Positions 24,770-34,457 of a stretch of 64,000 bases of DNA are shown in pieces. Source of the DNA: Henckelia pumila (taxonomy: Eukaryota > Streptophyta > Magnoliopsida > Lamiales > Gesneriaceae); NCBI RefSeq assembly GCF_033568475.1, contig NC_133120.1, forward strand, positions 88,430,151-88,494,150, in the 5' to 3' direction. The position numbers and the translations under genes are program-made. Below the pieces are notes generated by a model, which saw nothing but the letters and a program-made list of their open reading frames with translations, was not told where the DNA came from and made no database searches. The first letter of the stretch is position 1. Each line of letters opens with the position of its first letter.

Positions 24770-25882
24770 TTAATCGATGATGATTTCCCGAAACCAATCG
24801 TGATTGAGAGCATCCTTGGCTGTAATCCTCTCTTCCGGATTGTAAAGCAAGAGCTTGCTCAACAGATCAATCCCCACTTGCGAAAGAATCGGCCCGAACT
24901 TCCTGCTCAGTAGATTCAATGGCTGTACTTGTTCTTCAAACTTGAACATGCTCCCGGGAAGGCTCGAAAATCCCGGCAACCTGATATCATCCGGGGTCCC
25001 AAGTATCTCGTACACCTTCTTAATCTGATCCATCTCCGAATTCCCTCTGAAAATCACTTCTCCAAGCAACAGCACTTCAGCCATGATGCAACCCACTGCC
25101 CACATATCCACGGCGCACGAATATGTCTTCGCCCCGAGAAGCAGCTCGGGTGCCCTGTACCATAAAGTCACCACATGAGGAGAGTAGGAGCCGAATGCTC
25201 TTTCTCTTTCGTATCGCCGCGACAACCCGAAATCGCAGATCTTGGCTTCTCCCTTGTGGTTGAGAAGGATGTTGGAAGGCTTCAAGTCCCTGTGCATTAT
25301 CCTGTTTTCGTGGAGGAAGCGGACACCCTCCAACAACTGTTTGATGAGAGCTTGTGCTCGAGTAGTCCCGTCGAAAGGAGGAGTTGTATTTTTCATTGCC
25401 CTTCCGAGGTCGTTCTCCATATACTCCATGACCACGTAAACGCCGTCGTACTGGTCCACGACGACTCGCTTGAATCCCACGAACGATGGGTGGCGGGTGA
25501 CTGATTTGAGTATGTCTATTTCTCTGGAAGTGGATTCGCAGAAGCCGTCAAATTCTTCCTTGATGGCCACCACTTGGCCGGTCTTCTTCTCCATGGCTTT
25601 GTAAACCACTCCGTACGAGCCGTGGCTGATTTCGGACAAGAGTTGGTATTCATCCACGCTTCCGTATCCGACTGAATCTAAGCCTAATGTGTTCTTCGAC
25701 AAAACGCTTGGGGGTGTTTTCGATTCTCCAGAACTCAGATTAACAATTTCTACCCTTTTCTTGATCACGATCCCAATCTGTCCTCCCTTGCTTCTTCTAG
25801 CAAATTTCTGCCTCCGAGAAACGCCTCCGCCGCAGCCCTTCTTGGATCGACGATCCAAATGACAAGGATGTTTGTTTGCCAT
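24770..25882 (-). CDS. Intronless CDK-like Ser/Thr kinase (CDKG/PITSLRE-related)
   Basis: A single exon encodes 370 residues from the ATG at 25880-25882. A basic N-terminal tail (about 1-75) precedes a full kinase domain: AIKEE with the beta-3 lysine, MHRDLKPSNILL, CDFGLSRR, VVTLWYRAPELLLG and the CDK-type DMWAVGCIMAE. These mark the CMGC/CDK group, and the spacing recalls CDKG (CDK10/11). Two features are odd. The glycine loop reads EISHGSYGVVYKA and lacks the first glycine. The PSTAIRE-equivalent helix reads ESTSREIDIL instead of PLTSLREI. The activation segment GSYSPHVVTLWYR has an extra residue and Ser in place of the usual Thr. CDKG genes normally have introns, so a retrocopy that kept its frame is plausible. 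Catalytic residues are intact; the cyclin partner cannot be predicted. Confidence 0.88.
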   Translation of the reverse strand: MANKHPCHLDRRSKKGCGGGVSRRQKFARRSKGGQIGIVIKKRVEIVNLSSGESKTPPSVLSKNTLGLDSVGYGSVDEYQLLSEISHGSYGVVYKAMEKKTGQVVAIKEEFDGFCESTSREIDILKSVTRHPSFVGFKRVVVDQYDGVYVVMEYMENDLGRAMKNTTPPFDGTTRAQALIKQLLEGVRFLHENRIMHRDLKPSNILLNHKGEAKICDFGLSRRYERERAFGSYSPHVVTLWYRAPELLLGAKTYSCAVDMWAVGCIMAEVLLLGEVIFRGNSEMDQIKKVYEILGTPDDIRLPGFSSLPGSMFKFEEQVQPLNLLSRKFGPILSQVGIDLLSKLLLYNPEERITAKDALNHDWFREIIID

Positions 25883-26369
25883 CACAATTTTTTTTTTTGG
25901 TTTGGTTTCGCGTTCGAGGATATATAATGAACTTGTGACTTGTATGTCAATTAATTCAAATATTTTTATTATTATTATATACTCCGATTATATTTTTGGA
26001 AACCATATCTAGAATCCATCGTGTAAAAGATATTTATTTGTATGTGTATTTTAAATATCTTGATGGTTTTGATATATCGTTTCCTTGTTAACCAGAGCAA
26101 GTTTAGATATAAAATCATTTTATCTTCAAAAGTTGGCTTTTAAATTAAACTGACATTTTTTTAAGAAAATAATTTTGTATTTGGATAAACAGATTAAAAA
26201 ATGTTTTTTTTTTTAGTTATTAGAATAATAATTGAAAAGGTATAAATATAACTTTTAGAAAAACACTTGTTTTAACTAATAAATGCTTTTAAAACCAATA
26301 TAAAATAAACCTATTCAAACACATCTAAAGCAATAAAATTAATTGTTTTTTTAAAAAAAAAAATTGTTT
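25883..26369. other. AT-rich region upstream of the CDK-like gene
   Basis: Promoter and leader of the minus-strand kinase gene must lie at the start of this stretch, where TATATAATG occurs near 25920 about 40 bp from the ATG. I see no other gene. Confidence 0.45.
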
Positions 26370-26990
26370 TTTTTACTCTTTTTCATTTGTACTGATTTCA
26401 CAAATATTATAATTGTCTAGTCTCTCTCGTGATTTTGCAAATATTACACTGCAAAAATTTTGTTTTCTTTGAATTCTACACACATTACGTGTGTGTTTTC
26501 ACATTAAAAAAATACTGAAAAAAATTAAATTTCACGAAAATTCTCATTTTTATTTTTATTTAATAAGTTTTTGAATATTCTATAAAAGGTCGTTGAAAGT
26601 AACTCATTCATTTAATGAATAAAGATTGTTAGAAAACATAAAATAAAATATTAAATATAGATACTAAATTATATATATTTGAGTCGAATAAAAAATATAT
26701 ATAACCTTAAGACGAGACATAATCTATACTATCTATACTTATATTAAATATGAATGAATAAAGATAAAATAGTAGGTTGATCCGTTGATATAGATTTCAT
26801 CTTAATTGCACGATCACCCTCATTTGCTTAGATATTTATCATTCTACGCATAATTTTAATTGCAATACTTTTGATAATTATGAAATTATCGCTATTTTAA
26901 CAAAAAACAATTTTAAAAAAACTGTACACGTACGTAACTCATACTTCCAAGCACAAGTATTATATTAAGTATAACATGCATAAAAACTTG
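26370..26990. repeat. Large direct repeat, copy 1
   Basis: This block recurs in two parts at 27960-28108 and 29096-29598. Shared strings include CATTTGTACTGATTTCACAA, TATAAAAGGTCGTTGAAAGT, GATTGTTAGAAAACATAAAA, TATTTGAGTCGAATAAAAAA and GATAAAATAGTAGGTTGAT. It is AT-rich and non-coding and sits in direct orientation relative to copy 2. It ends near a shared AAGTATAACATGCAT. Confidence 0.85.
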
Positions 26991-27959
26991 TGATGTTCAC
27001 TACATATAATTTTTAGAGTAAAATTCATTTTGATACACGAACTATTAGTAAAATGTCAAATTGGTACATGAACTATTGAAAATGGTTTAATTGGTACATA
27101 ATCAACTTATAAAGTCAATTTTACCCTCCACCTACATTATTTTAAACTCTAATATTTTTGTTAAATTAAAATAGATACACAATTTATTTTTAAATTTTTA
27201 TTATTAATACAATTATAAACATAAATTTATATTTATTTAAATTTTATATTACAAAAAGAGATCGTACTCATTGTACGAAATATTGTAAATATTAATTAAT
27301 ACAAACATGCACATACACACATATATATAACAATTGATAAATTATATATTAAAAAATAATATATATTAAAAATATATAATAAAAGATATATATTTTTCTG
27401 TTTATCTATGCTATAATATTATTCTTTATATTAATCAAATTTAAAATTATATATGTGTGTCTTTCATTTATAATCTATAAATTTTACGTTGAATATTTTT
27501 TCGTATAATGATATATAATATTCTTTTTATAGTATAGTAATTAGTAAATATAAATTTATATTTATAATTGTAATTAATATAATAATAAATTTTACAAAAA
27601 ATTTACTTTTCAAAAATATGCGGTTGATCAATAAATTTGATTACTAATAATGATACACATTTCAAAAGTTTTAATCAAATTACTTTGATGGAAGCTCTTT
27701 TTTTTAATCAACTTATTTTTTTTTTTTTAAAAAAAATTATACATCTATATCAATACTATTGTAAAGCAAGAGGACCTCTTACTAACTTATTTGGTCTGCG
27801 ACCTAATTACATCAATATAATTTTATATAAATGTCTCAAATATACTATCATGATATTCACTCTTTTAGGAACAAAATGTCATAAAGACCTTTCCACACTT
27901 CTTTCACTCTTGTAACCATAATGCACCTTTCTCTCCCACAAAATTCTCCCAACTTCCAT
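26991..27959. other. AT-rich spacer between the two large repeats
   Basis: I see no convincing gene. At about 27030-27100 a short phrase, TGGTACATGAACTATTGAAAA and its variant, occurs twice in close succession, as in common plant interspersed repeats. The stretch is otherwise extremely AT-rich. Confidence 0.5.
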
Positions 27960-28108
27960 TCTCTTTCATTTTTTTTACTCTTTTTTTCATTTGTACTGAT
28001 TTCACAAATATTATAATTGTTTCTCTCATGATTTTGCAAATATTGCACTGCAAAAACTTTGTTTTCTTTGAATTCTACACGCATGCATTACGTGTGCACA
28101 ACAACTAG
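27960..28108. repeat. Large direct repeat, copy 2, left part
   Basis: This matches the first 150 bp or so of copy 1, through GAATTCTACAC and ATTACGTGTG. After that the similarity stops abruptly and resumes at about 29096. Confidence 0.85.
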
Positions 28109-28504
28109 TATGATAGTATCTATACAGTTTACACGTGTACCTATAAAATTTATTCGAATTGTGATAATTGTATATCAGATAATTCATTTTTATAAAAAAA
28201 TAATAACTTTAAAATTTATTAAGTAACTTTTCTTTAAAAAAATGATTATTTAGTAGCTTGTACAATACACCGAATAATTTTTTTTTATAATATATATTTT
28301 GCATATCGTATAGTTGACTGCCACATTTTTAGTACATTTGGAATTTATTTTTTTTATCGTAGTACATTTGGAATTTCGATACACAAAAATAATAAACTTG
28401 GATTTTATATTTTTTAAAAAAATCATGTATTTTATTTTTACTGAATTTATTTAATTAGGTGTTTTTCCTTTTCATTTTTTGTATGATTAGGTTTTGAGTA
28501 GGTT

Positions 28505-28690
28505 TTTTGTTGTGAGATGGTCTCACAGATCATTATCTGTGAGACGTGTGAATGTTACTCATATTTACAATAAAAAATAATATTTTTGACATAAAAAGTA
28601 ATATTTTTTCATGGATAAACTAAATAGGTCATCTGTATCACAAAATTGATTCGTGCGACCATGTCACATAAGTTTTTGTGTTAGGTTTTT
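28505..28690 (+). mobile_element. MITE with GTGAGATGGTCTCAC-type ends, copy 1
   Basis: The copy opens with GTGAGATGGTCTCACAGATC and continues with TACAATAAAAAATAATATTT and TTTTTTCATGGATAAAC, closing near CATGTCACATAAGTTTTTGT. The GTGAGACGGTCTCAC palindrome followed by this interior is a repeat I recognise from many eudicot genomes. It is non-coding. Confidence 0.65.
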
Positions 28691-28794
28691 CTCCCTTAAA
28701 TTTATGTAACTCGACATTGAAAACGTTAAAAATAAATAAATTAAATTGAACGAGGATTTTCTAACCTTAATTAGTATTCCATCGCATTTTGTTA

Positions 28795-28990
28795 GATTCT
28801 CACAAAAACTAACATGAGACTGTCTCAGTGGTTAATTTTGTGAGAAAAATATCTTATTCGACTCTGTCCATGAAAATTATTATTTATTATGTCAAAAATA
28901 TTATTTTCAGTATGTATATGGATCAACTCATCTCACTAATAAATATTTGTTAGACAATTTCACAAGAGACATATCAGTTGATTATCTTTT
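28795..28990 (-). mobile_element. MITE with GTGAGATGGTCTCAC-type ends, copy 2 (inverted)
   Basis: Read on the minus strand this resembles copy 1: a closing ACATGAGACTGTCTCAG-type end, a TCCATGAAAA segment, a TTATGTCAAAAATATTATTT segment and an opening end near 28970. It is more decayed than copy 1. Confidence 0.6.
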
Positions 28991-29095
28991 ATAGGAAATG
29001 CAAAATTAAACTATAAAATTTTGTAATTCGTAGTTGATATATAAGTGGAAAACAAATAATATTTGTTTATTATTAAAGTAACTCATTTATTATGC

Positions 29096-29598
29096 TTACA
29101 TGTGTTTTCACATTAAAAAAAATATCAAAAAAATAAATTTCACAAAAATTCTCAATTTTATTTGTATTTATTAAGTTTTTGAATATTATATAAAAGGTCG
29201 TTGAAAGTAACTCATTCGTTTAATGAATAATAAAGATTGTTAGAAAACATAAAATAAAATATTAAATATAGATACTAAATTATATATATTTGAGTCGAAT
29301 AAAAAATATATATAACCTTAAAGACGAAACATAATCTATACTATTATATTAAAGATGGATGAATAAAGATAAAATAGTAGGTTGATATAGATTTCATCTT
29401 AATTGCACAATCACCCTCATTTGCTTATATATTTATTATTTGACGCATCTAATTTTAATTGCAATACTTTTGATAATTATAAAATTATCGCTATTTTTAA
29501 CATAAATATAAAAACAATTTAAAAAAGACTGTACAAGCACGTAACGCGTATGTACAGACAAAAGTATTATATTAAGTATAACATGCATTAAAAGCAGG
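29096..29598. repeat. Large direct repeat, copy 2, right part
   Basis: Similarity to copy 1 resumes at TGTGTTTTCACATTAAAAAA and continues through the same ordered strings to AAGTATAACATGCATTAAAA. Substitutions and small indels separate the copies. Confidence 0.85.
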
Positions 29599-29656
29599 CG
29601 TTTGAAAATATTTTAGCAACAAAAAAAAATATTGTTTTCTCCATGAAACAGTGAAA

Positions 29657-32452
29657 TTAACCTAGTGCGGCTGCCAATTCTTCCCATTTCTGCTTACATT
29701 CTAGCTGTATGGACATGGATTCATTCAGAATGGTGTTCCATCCTTGATACTCAGATTTTTGATTCACCAATTGAATCCCAGTGTTGCCAATCTCTTGGTC
29801 AGCCGACAGTATTTGTGCTTTGAGAGATTCGCCTTCCTCAAGTAGTTGCACTCTATTGGCTTCACAAGTATCCAATTCTCTCTTCAAATTCGATATTTTT
29901 TCTTCCACATTGTCAAAAGTTTGACCCACTTCAATCAGTTTGTTGACATTACTTTCTCTCACTCTCTTGAGATTATCCCAAGTTTCTTTAGAGGCCTTGA
30001 AAGTCTCTATTTTGACCGAGAACTCGGTATGTTTGTTCACCGCATCCCGGGCCCGTTAAAGGATAGAAGGTAGAGAATGAGAAGCCATACCTAGTGGGGA
30101 TTCAGTAAACCCTTGGGAACTCTGAAGCAAGTGAAAAATTGTTAGAAGTTCTTGATATTGCTGCTCTGTTAATGTGAGTAAATCCTGAGTGATTAAAGAC
30201 TTGATGGTGGTCATAGCTTGATTAACGGACTCTGTGCTGGGATGGGGTAGAACGTCTGGAATGGGTTCACTTTTGACGTCTTGCAAAAAACTGAAATCTA
30301 AGTCCATCGTGACTGAAGGAAGAGTGCACATTTGAATCCGTCGAGAAGAATAATCCTGCAAAAATTACCAAGAGGTATTGGAATAATAAGAATAGGTACA
30401 AGAACATAGTTGTAAACAAAGTGTTACCTCGACAACAGTTGAGGCGGTGGCTATGTTGGAAACTTGTGCAACATGGGGAGCATGAATGAGAATACTTTGT
30501 TTGGGAAGAGGAGCTTTTGAAGATATGCCAGTGATGATTTGCGCCGCAATGATGTTCTCAGTAACATCAGCAGGTGTTGGGTGCTTGAAGAGAGGCACTG
30601 CATCTTTCAATGGCATGGAACTCATTGAGTTACCTCAATAGTTGATCCAGGGGCATCAACGTTGAAGGGAATCGAGGAAACAGATATGGCGTCATCTTCT
30701 TCTGAATCAACAGGAACCTTGGAACTACGTGAAGGTTGCATGGCCAATCTTCGTGATACACGGGTACTTTTTCTTATTTTGACAGGGGAATGTTCTTTTG
30801 GCACTCCACTACCCATGGTTTTCAATTTTTTGATAGAGGTTTGAACTGCTAAAGGAAGGAAAGTAATAATAAGTAAGACAGTTAATTTTAAACGTCGTTT
30901 AGAGATTGTACAATTACCAGGAGGAACTGTCAAAGCAGCGGTAAGAGCTTGGTATTTGGGAGTCCACCATGACATAAAAGGAACAATGCTTTCCCGAGTC
31001 ACTTCCTGAATTGGAGCTTGAAAGAAGGATCCCCATACTAGGTTTAATTTCGCCGTTGGTAAAGAAAAATGACGATCAACTAGCTCATCCCAAATGTTCT
31101 CAGGCAACTGTTGAGGGAAGAAAAAGTGGTTTTCGGGTACAGTAGGAGGAAAGCCAAATTGCCGGGCCACGATCAAAGGATTGTATATTTAAAAAGGGAG
31201 AATGACATTATCATTGGCAAAGGTACCACTGCTGATAAAAAATTTTAAATGAAGACAACCAATTCGTAGGTCATCAACAACTTGTGGAAAAAACCTGCTT
31301 TGGTGAGACATGAAACGCAAGATCCAAGGATAATTTGTTGTGTTGAGAAACACTGGCAAATAGTAAACACGCCCCTCTCCAAGAGTATTGAAAAAAGTCA
31401 TTAAGAAATCCTTAGAAACTGTGGTGATGCAGTAGGACAGAGCATTACTGTCAGAAGGATTAATGCTAGTAAACGGAAGGTTCCTAATGTCTGGGAAATA
31501 GGAAATGATCCACAACTGCAAGAACCAGCAAACACCTTGAAGTTTGCGGAGGGGAGTATCGAGTACACTTTTACTCAATCCTCTGTAGACAGCTCCTAAG
31601 AACATGACCCCTAAATTGACAAGGTTCCCAATACTCAAAAGACGTGCAATGGAGAAGTACTCTGCGGATGGTCGACCAGAAGCAGGACAAAACAAAAATT
31701 TACAAACTAGCACCCACATAAACAAGATATGTTCATCAGCACTTGGGGTCTCAGAGGCGGTATGCCAAGTTCCTATGATAGAAGCATAGGAGGTGTAGTT
31801 CAAATATTCATCTGGGATATTTGGAACATCCGTCATCGAGATGACCCCTATCAATTCTAGACCAATGATGGGAATCCTCAGTAAACGGAGGATATCATGA
31901 AGAGTAATGGTCATTGTTACACAAGGGAATATGAAGGAATTGCAAGAGGGAGACCAAAAACAGAGGGCAGATTCTAGTAAGTTGGTTTGCAACGGGAACG
32001 GACCTTTCGTAAGCTGAATGAAGTAATACAGCCCTTGATATTTCCAAATATCACCAAAATGGGGTTCCAGCTTATCGATCCAATTCACCCATTCAGGAGC
32101 AAAACAGGGCCAAGACTTGAATTTAGCCGCTTTAGCAGGAGGTTGTACGGAACTGGTAAAAAGTAGTGAAGATGCCGATAAAGAATCAAGGGGAAACAGG
32201 TTAGAAAAGACTGCTGAGGGCAAGGGAACTTCTACATATGGAGCGTGGGTTATGGTTGCCAGAATTTCAACGCAGTTAGGTTTAACAAGGGGATTTGTAG
32301 GCCTGTGAGGAACATAAGTCAAACAAAGACAAAAGGAGTGCCAAGTAATCAAAGCGACGATAATATTAGCCGTGAGCTCAAGGAGATCAAACTTACCTGA
32401 TGACCTCCATTTCTTCAGGAGCGATTGACGAAATGGCAGGAGTAGACGCCAT
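29657..32452 (-). pseudogene. Broken plant mobile domain (PMD) protein gene
   Basis: Minus-strand exons are 32452-32397 (ATG at 32452), 32302-30918, 30845-30428 and 30355-29657, all with GT..AG borders. Exon 2 encodes the aminotransferase-like plant mobile domain: WPCFAPEWVNWIDKLEP, DIWKYQGLYYFIQLTKGPF, ALCFWSPSCNSFIFPC and TLHDILRLLRIP. The last exon is rich in charged heptads, probably a coiled coil. The frame is broken by an in-frame TAA at 31189-31191 just before IYNPLIVARQFGF, by a frame change at about 30625, and by another in-frame TAA at about 30055. Outside these points the reading frames remain open and family-like, so decay is recent. PMD genes occur both as host genes in silencing and as cargo of transposons; the adjacent PPT/LTR favours the latter. 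Confidence 0.75.
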
Positions 32453-32907
32453 GGAAAAGAAGGAGTAAAATACTGAACAAATAAAAGGTGAATTAAGCCA
32501 TTGAAGGATATTTTTTGATGTGTGTGCAGGTTTCGGCAGATGAATCACCAAAGGGATATAAACTTACTGGTTGGAGAAGCAGCGGGATGTCAGACCAAAA
32601 CCTAGACTATCGAGGTTTTACACAATGCAAAGGGATGAAGCTCTAAACTAGCTCAAAATAATTATTCGGTGAAGATGAAAAGCCCTAAGGAGAGAGAAAG
32701 AGATGCACGAATATCGGAGGAACAATAATGATAATGCTGAGGTAACGTGATCAAGTAATTCAAAATTTGAAGAACATGATCATTGAGTTTGTTTTTTTTT
32801 TATAAAAAAAATCAAGTCATAAAGCATATCCATTGACTCGATAGGTAGTGAGAAATTCATTATCCAGTTTTGATGGCCCAATGGGTCATCAACCTGCAGG
32901 GGGCAAT
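32453..32907. other. Spacer between PMD gene start and LTR
   Basis: The minus-strand leader of the PMD gene and the plus-strand polypurine tract (GCAGGGGGCAAT, about 32896-32907) lie here. No other coding sequence is seen. Confidence 0.45.
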
Positions 32908-33513
32908 TGTTAACCCATAAAATAAAATATTATATGAATTAGAGTTCCTTGGCCCAGTTTCTAAAAACCATGCAGCCCAAGTGGTTCGGCCCACCCGGTG
33001 AAGCCCACAAGACGGATGTCCATCCGTAAGAAACGAAGGAGAAGTCAAAAGTCAGTTGAAAAGAACGTGGCCCATGTTGAGAGATATTGGGAGGAAAGTT
33101 ACGGAATTGGGAACAAAAGAGCCGTCTGAAGAGAAGAGAAGACAGACATCATCTCATCAACACTTAGCTTTCAAAGAGCTTTGTATTTTCAGCAATTTTT
33201 CTGCAAAAATTTCGTACCGTCATCTTGTCATTTTCTAGAAATTTTAGCGTACATATTTAGCTTATTTTTGCTGGGTTCCTCGAACTATTACAACATTTAC
33301 TTTTGTGATTAGTATGGCAAACACTTGTCATTTTGAATTTTCAGTAGCACAAAATCAATATTCGGTTGCTATTAATAATTCATCTTTTACTTTATTTTAG
33401 TTCTTTAGCGTTTTACCGGTGGACTTGAGACCGACGACAAAATTGGGACTCATTTTCACTTGGTTTTAGAAGTTAGATTTTTACTTTCATTTGCTATTTT
33501 CATTTGGCACTCA
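32908..33513 (+). mobile_element. Probable LTR (start TGTTAACCC; end uncertain)
   Basis: The start after the polypurine tract is well marked. The end is placed at TTGGCACTCA, followed by CGTGCCTGGCACGCCCG, which looks like the sequence after a plant LTR. This end is a guess, and no second LTR copy or target-site duplication was found in the window. Confidence 0.45.
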
Positions 33514-33589
33514 CGTGCCTGGCACGCCCGTAATCAACCCGCTCGAGCCAATGTTTGTGTGCAAACACATACATATGTCTCGACTCTTG

Positions 33590-33655
33590 CACAAGTTCCC
33601 CGTTTGCATTAATGTACTGAGAAAATGAATGGCATTACGTTTCTGAAACATGCAT
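33590..33655. repeat. Duplicated segment, copy B, first block
   Basis: It matches 24190-24255: TTTGCATTAATGTA, then TGAGAAAATGAATGGCATTA and CGTTTCTGAAACAT, with few differences. Copy B then departs into an AAA-ATPase fragment that copy A lacks. Confidence 0.75.
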
Positions 33656-33660
33656 AAATC

Positions 33661-33822
33661 GGAGGCACGCCTGCAGAGGTTGCAGAAGAACTGATGAGGG
33701 GTGACGATGCTCAATCTGCTCTTCAAGGGCTGATTCATTTTCTCAAGTTCAAGAGGATCAGTAGCACTCATCCTCATTTGGCTGATCCAGAAAGTGACAT
33801 GGAAGTTAATTGTAACCAATAA
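33661..33822 (+). pseudogene. Orphan C-terminal fragment of a BCS1-like AAA-ATPase
   Basis: The plus strand reads GGTPAEVAEELMRGDDAQSA followed by a GLIHFLKFKR-type helix, and stops at TAA 33820-33822, 53 codons in all. TPAEVAEELM with a following acidic run and a 'L..L..FL' helix is the C-terminal signature of plant AAA-ATPases of the AATP1/BCS1-like group (mitochondrial or ER membrane). No Walker motifs, start codon or upstream exons are present, so it is a severed 3' end. It sits between the two blocks of duplicated segment B. Confidence 0.6.
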
Positions 33823-34254
33823 TAGGTGCTGACTAACACAAATTAAACTTGCATGTTATCATGCAACGTCGTCGTCGGAATTATTAGATTAAAAATAACA
33901 GCTTGTTTCAAATGACCAACTGGCGGCCATTTCTATTTATCTCATTTTGTTGGGTTTTTCATCTAGTTTTTTTTTTTTTTTGGTTGAAATTCGGATCAAT
34001 GGCTTTACTATTAATTAATATTTTATTTCAAATAACCATTTTGCTAACAGGTATTTGGCTTTAGGAGCAAAAGCTAAAGCGTTCAGGTTATTTTATGCTA
34101 CCTAGCTAGCTAGTTGAAACCATATTTGTATTAGTGGGAACCAATCGTGAAAATTCTTTAATCATATTCAAGTTCAATAATTAATAATCAATATATTATT
34201 TCTTCAACGTTGAGAAAAGGTTGAATTTTGAAGCAGTAGGGAAATGAGGGGAAA
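33823..34254. other. Unassigned spacer inside duplicated segment B
   Basis: This stretch separates the AAA-ATPase fragment from the second block of copy B. I see no gene; a T-run lies near 33968. Confidence 0.4.
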
Positions 34255-34445
34255 AATATGATATGCCGTGACTAATTACTTTGTTATTATTCAAAATTCC
34301 AGTAATTTTAAATTAATATGATATGAACTTCGAAATGAATTTTTTAATTTGTACTACCATTTTCTTCACAGTTCATAGCATTTGAAATATTATAATAGGA
34401 ATTCGAAAATGGTGCCCGCAGACAAATATAATGTTTAATATACTT
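34255..34445. repeat. Duplicated segment, copy B, second block
   Basis: It matches 24260-24450: TTTGTTATTATTCAAAAT, CCAGTAATTTTAAATT, TTTGTACTACCATTT, ACAGTTCATAGCAT and TTTAATATACTTAT, with substitutions and short indels. Direct orientation relative to copy A. Confidence 0.75.
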
Positions 34446-34457
34446 ATCTATAATCTA

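Larger units (their letters stand above)
28109..29095. mobile_element. Insertion of about 1 kb splitting repeat copy 2
   Basis: This sequence is absent from copy 1. Its flanks read TTACGTGTG on the left and TTACATGTG on the right, a possible 9-bp target duplication with one mismatch. It has no coding capacity. Two copies of another MITE in opposite orientations make up part of its interior. Clear terminal inverted repeats of the insertion itself were not found. Confidence 0.55.
29600..33513 (+). mobile_element. 3' portion of an LTR retrotransposon with antisense PMD gene
   Basis: A purine-rich GCAGGGGGCAAT at about 32896-32907 stands directly before TGTTAACCC, the look of a polypurine tract and LTR start on the plus strand. 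Upstream, on the opposite strand, lies a plant-mobile-domain gene. Antisense extra reading frames between pol and the 3' LTR are known from Tat-lineage Ty3/gypsy elements (Ogre/Retand group). No gag, RT or integrase is visible here, so only a 3' part would remain. The left edge is set by the end of the preceding repeat; the right edge is uncertain. Confidence 0.5.

Noticed and set aside
31189-31191. Programmed readthrough at the PMD stop codon
   Set aside because: The same gene has a frame change and a second in-frame stop, so decay is the simpler explanation.
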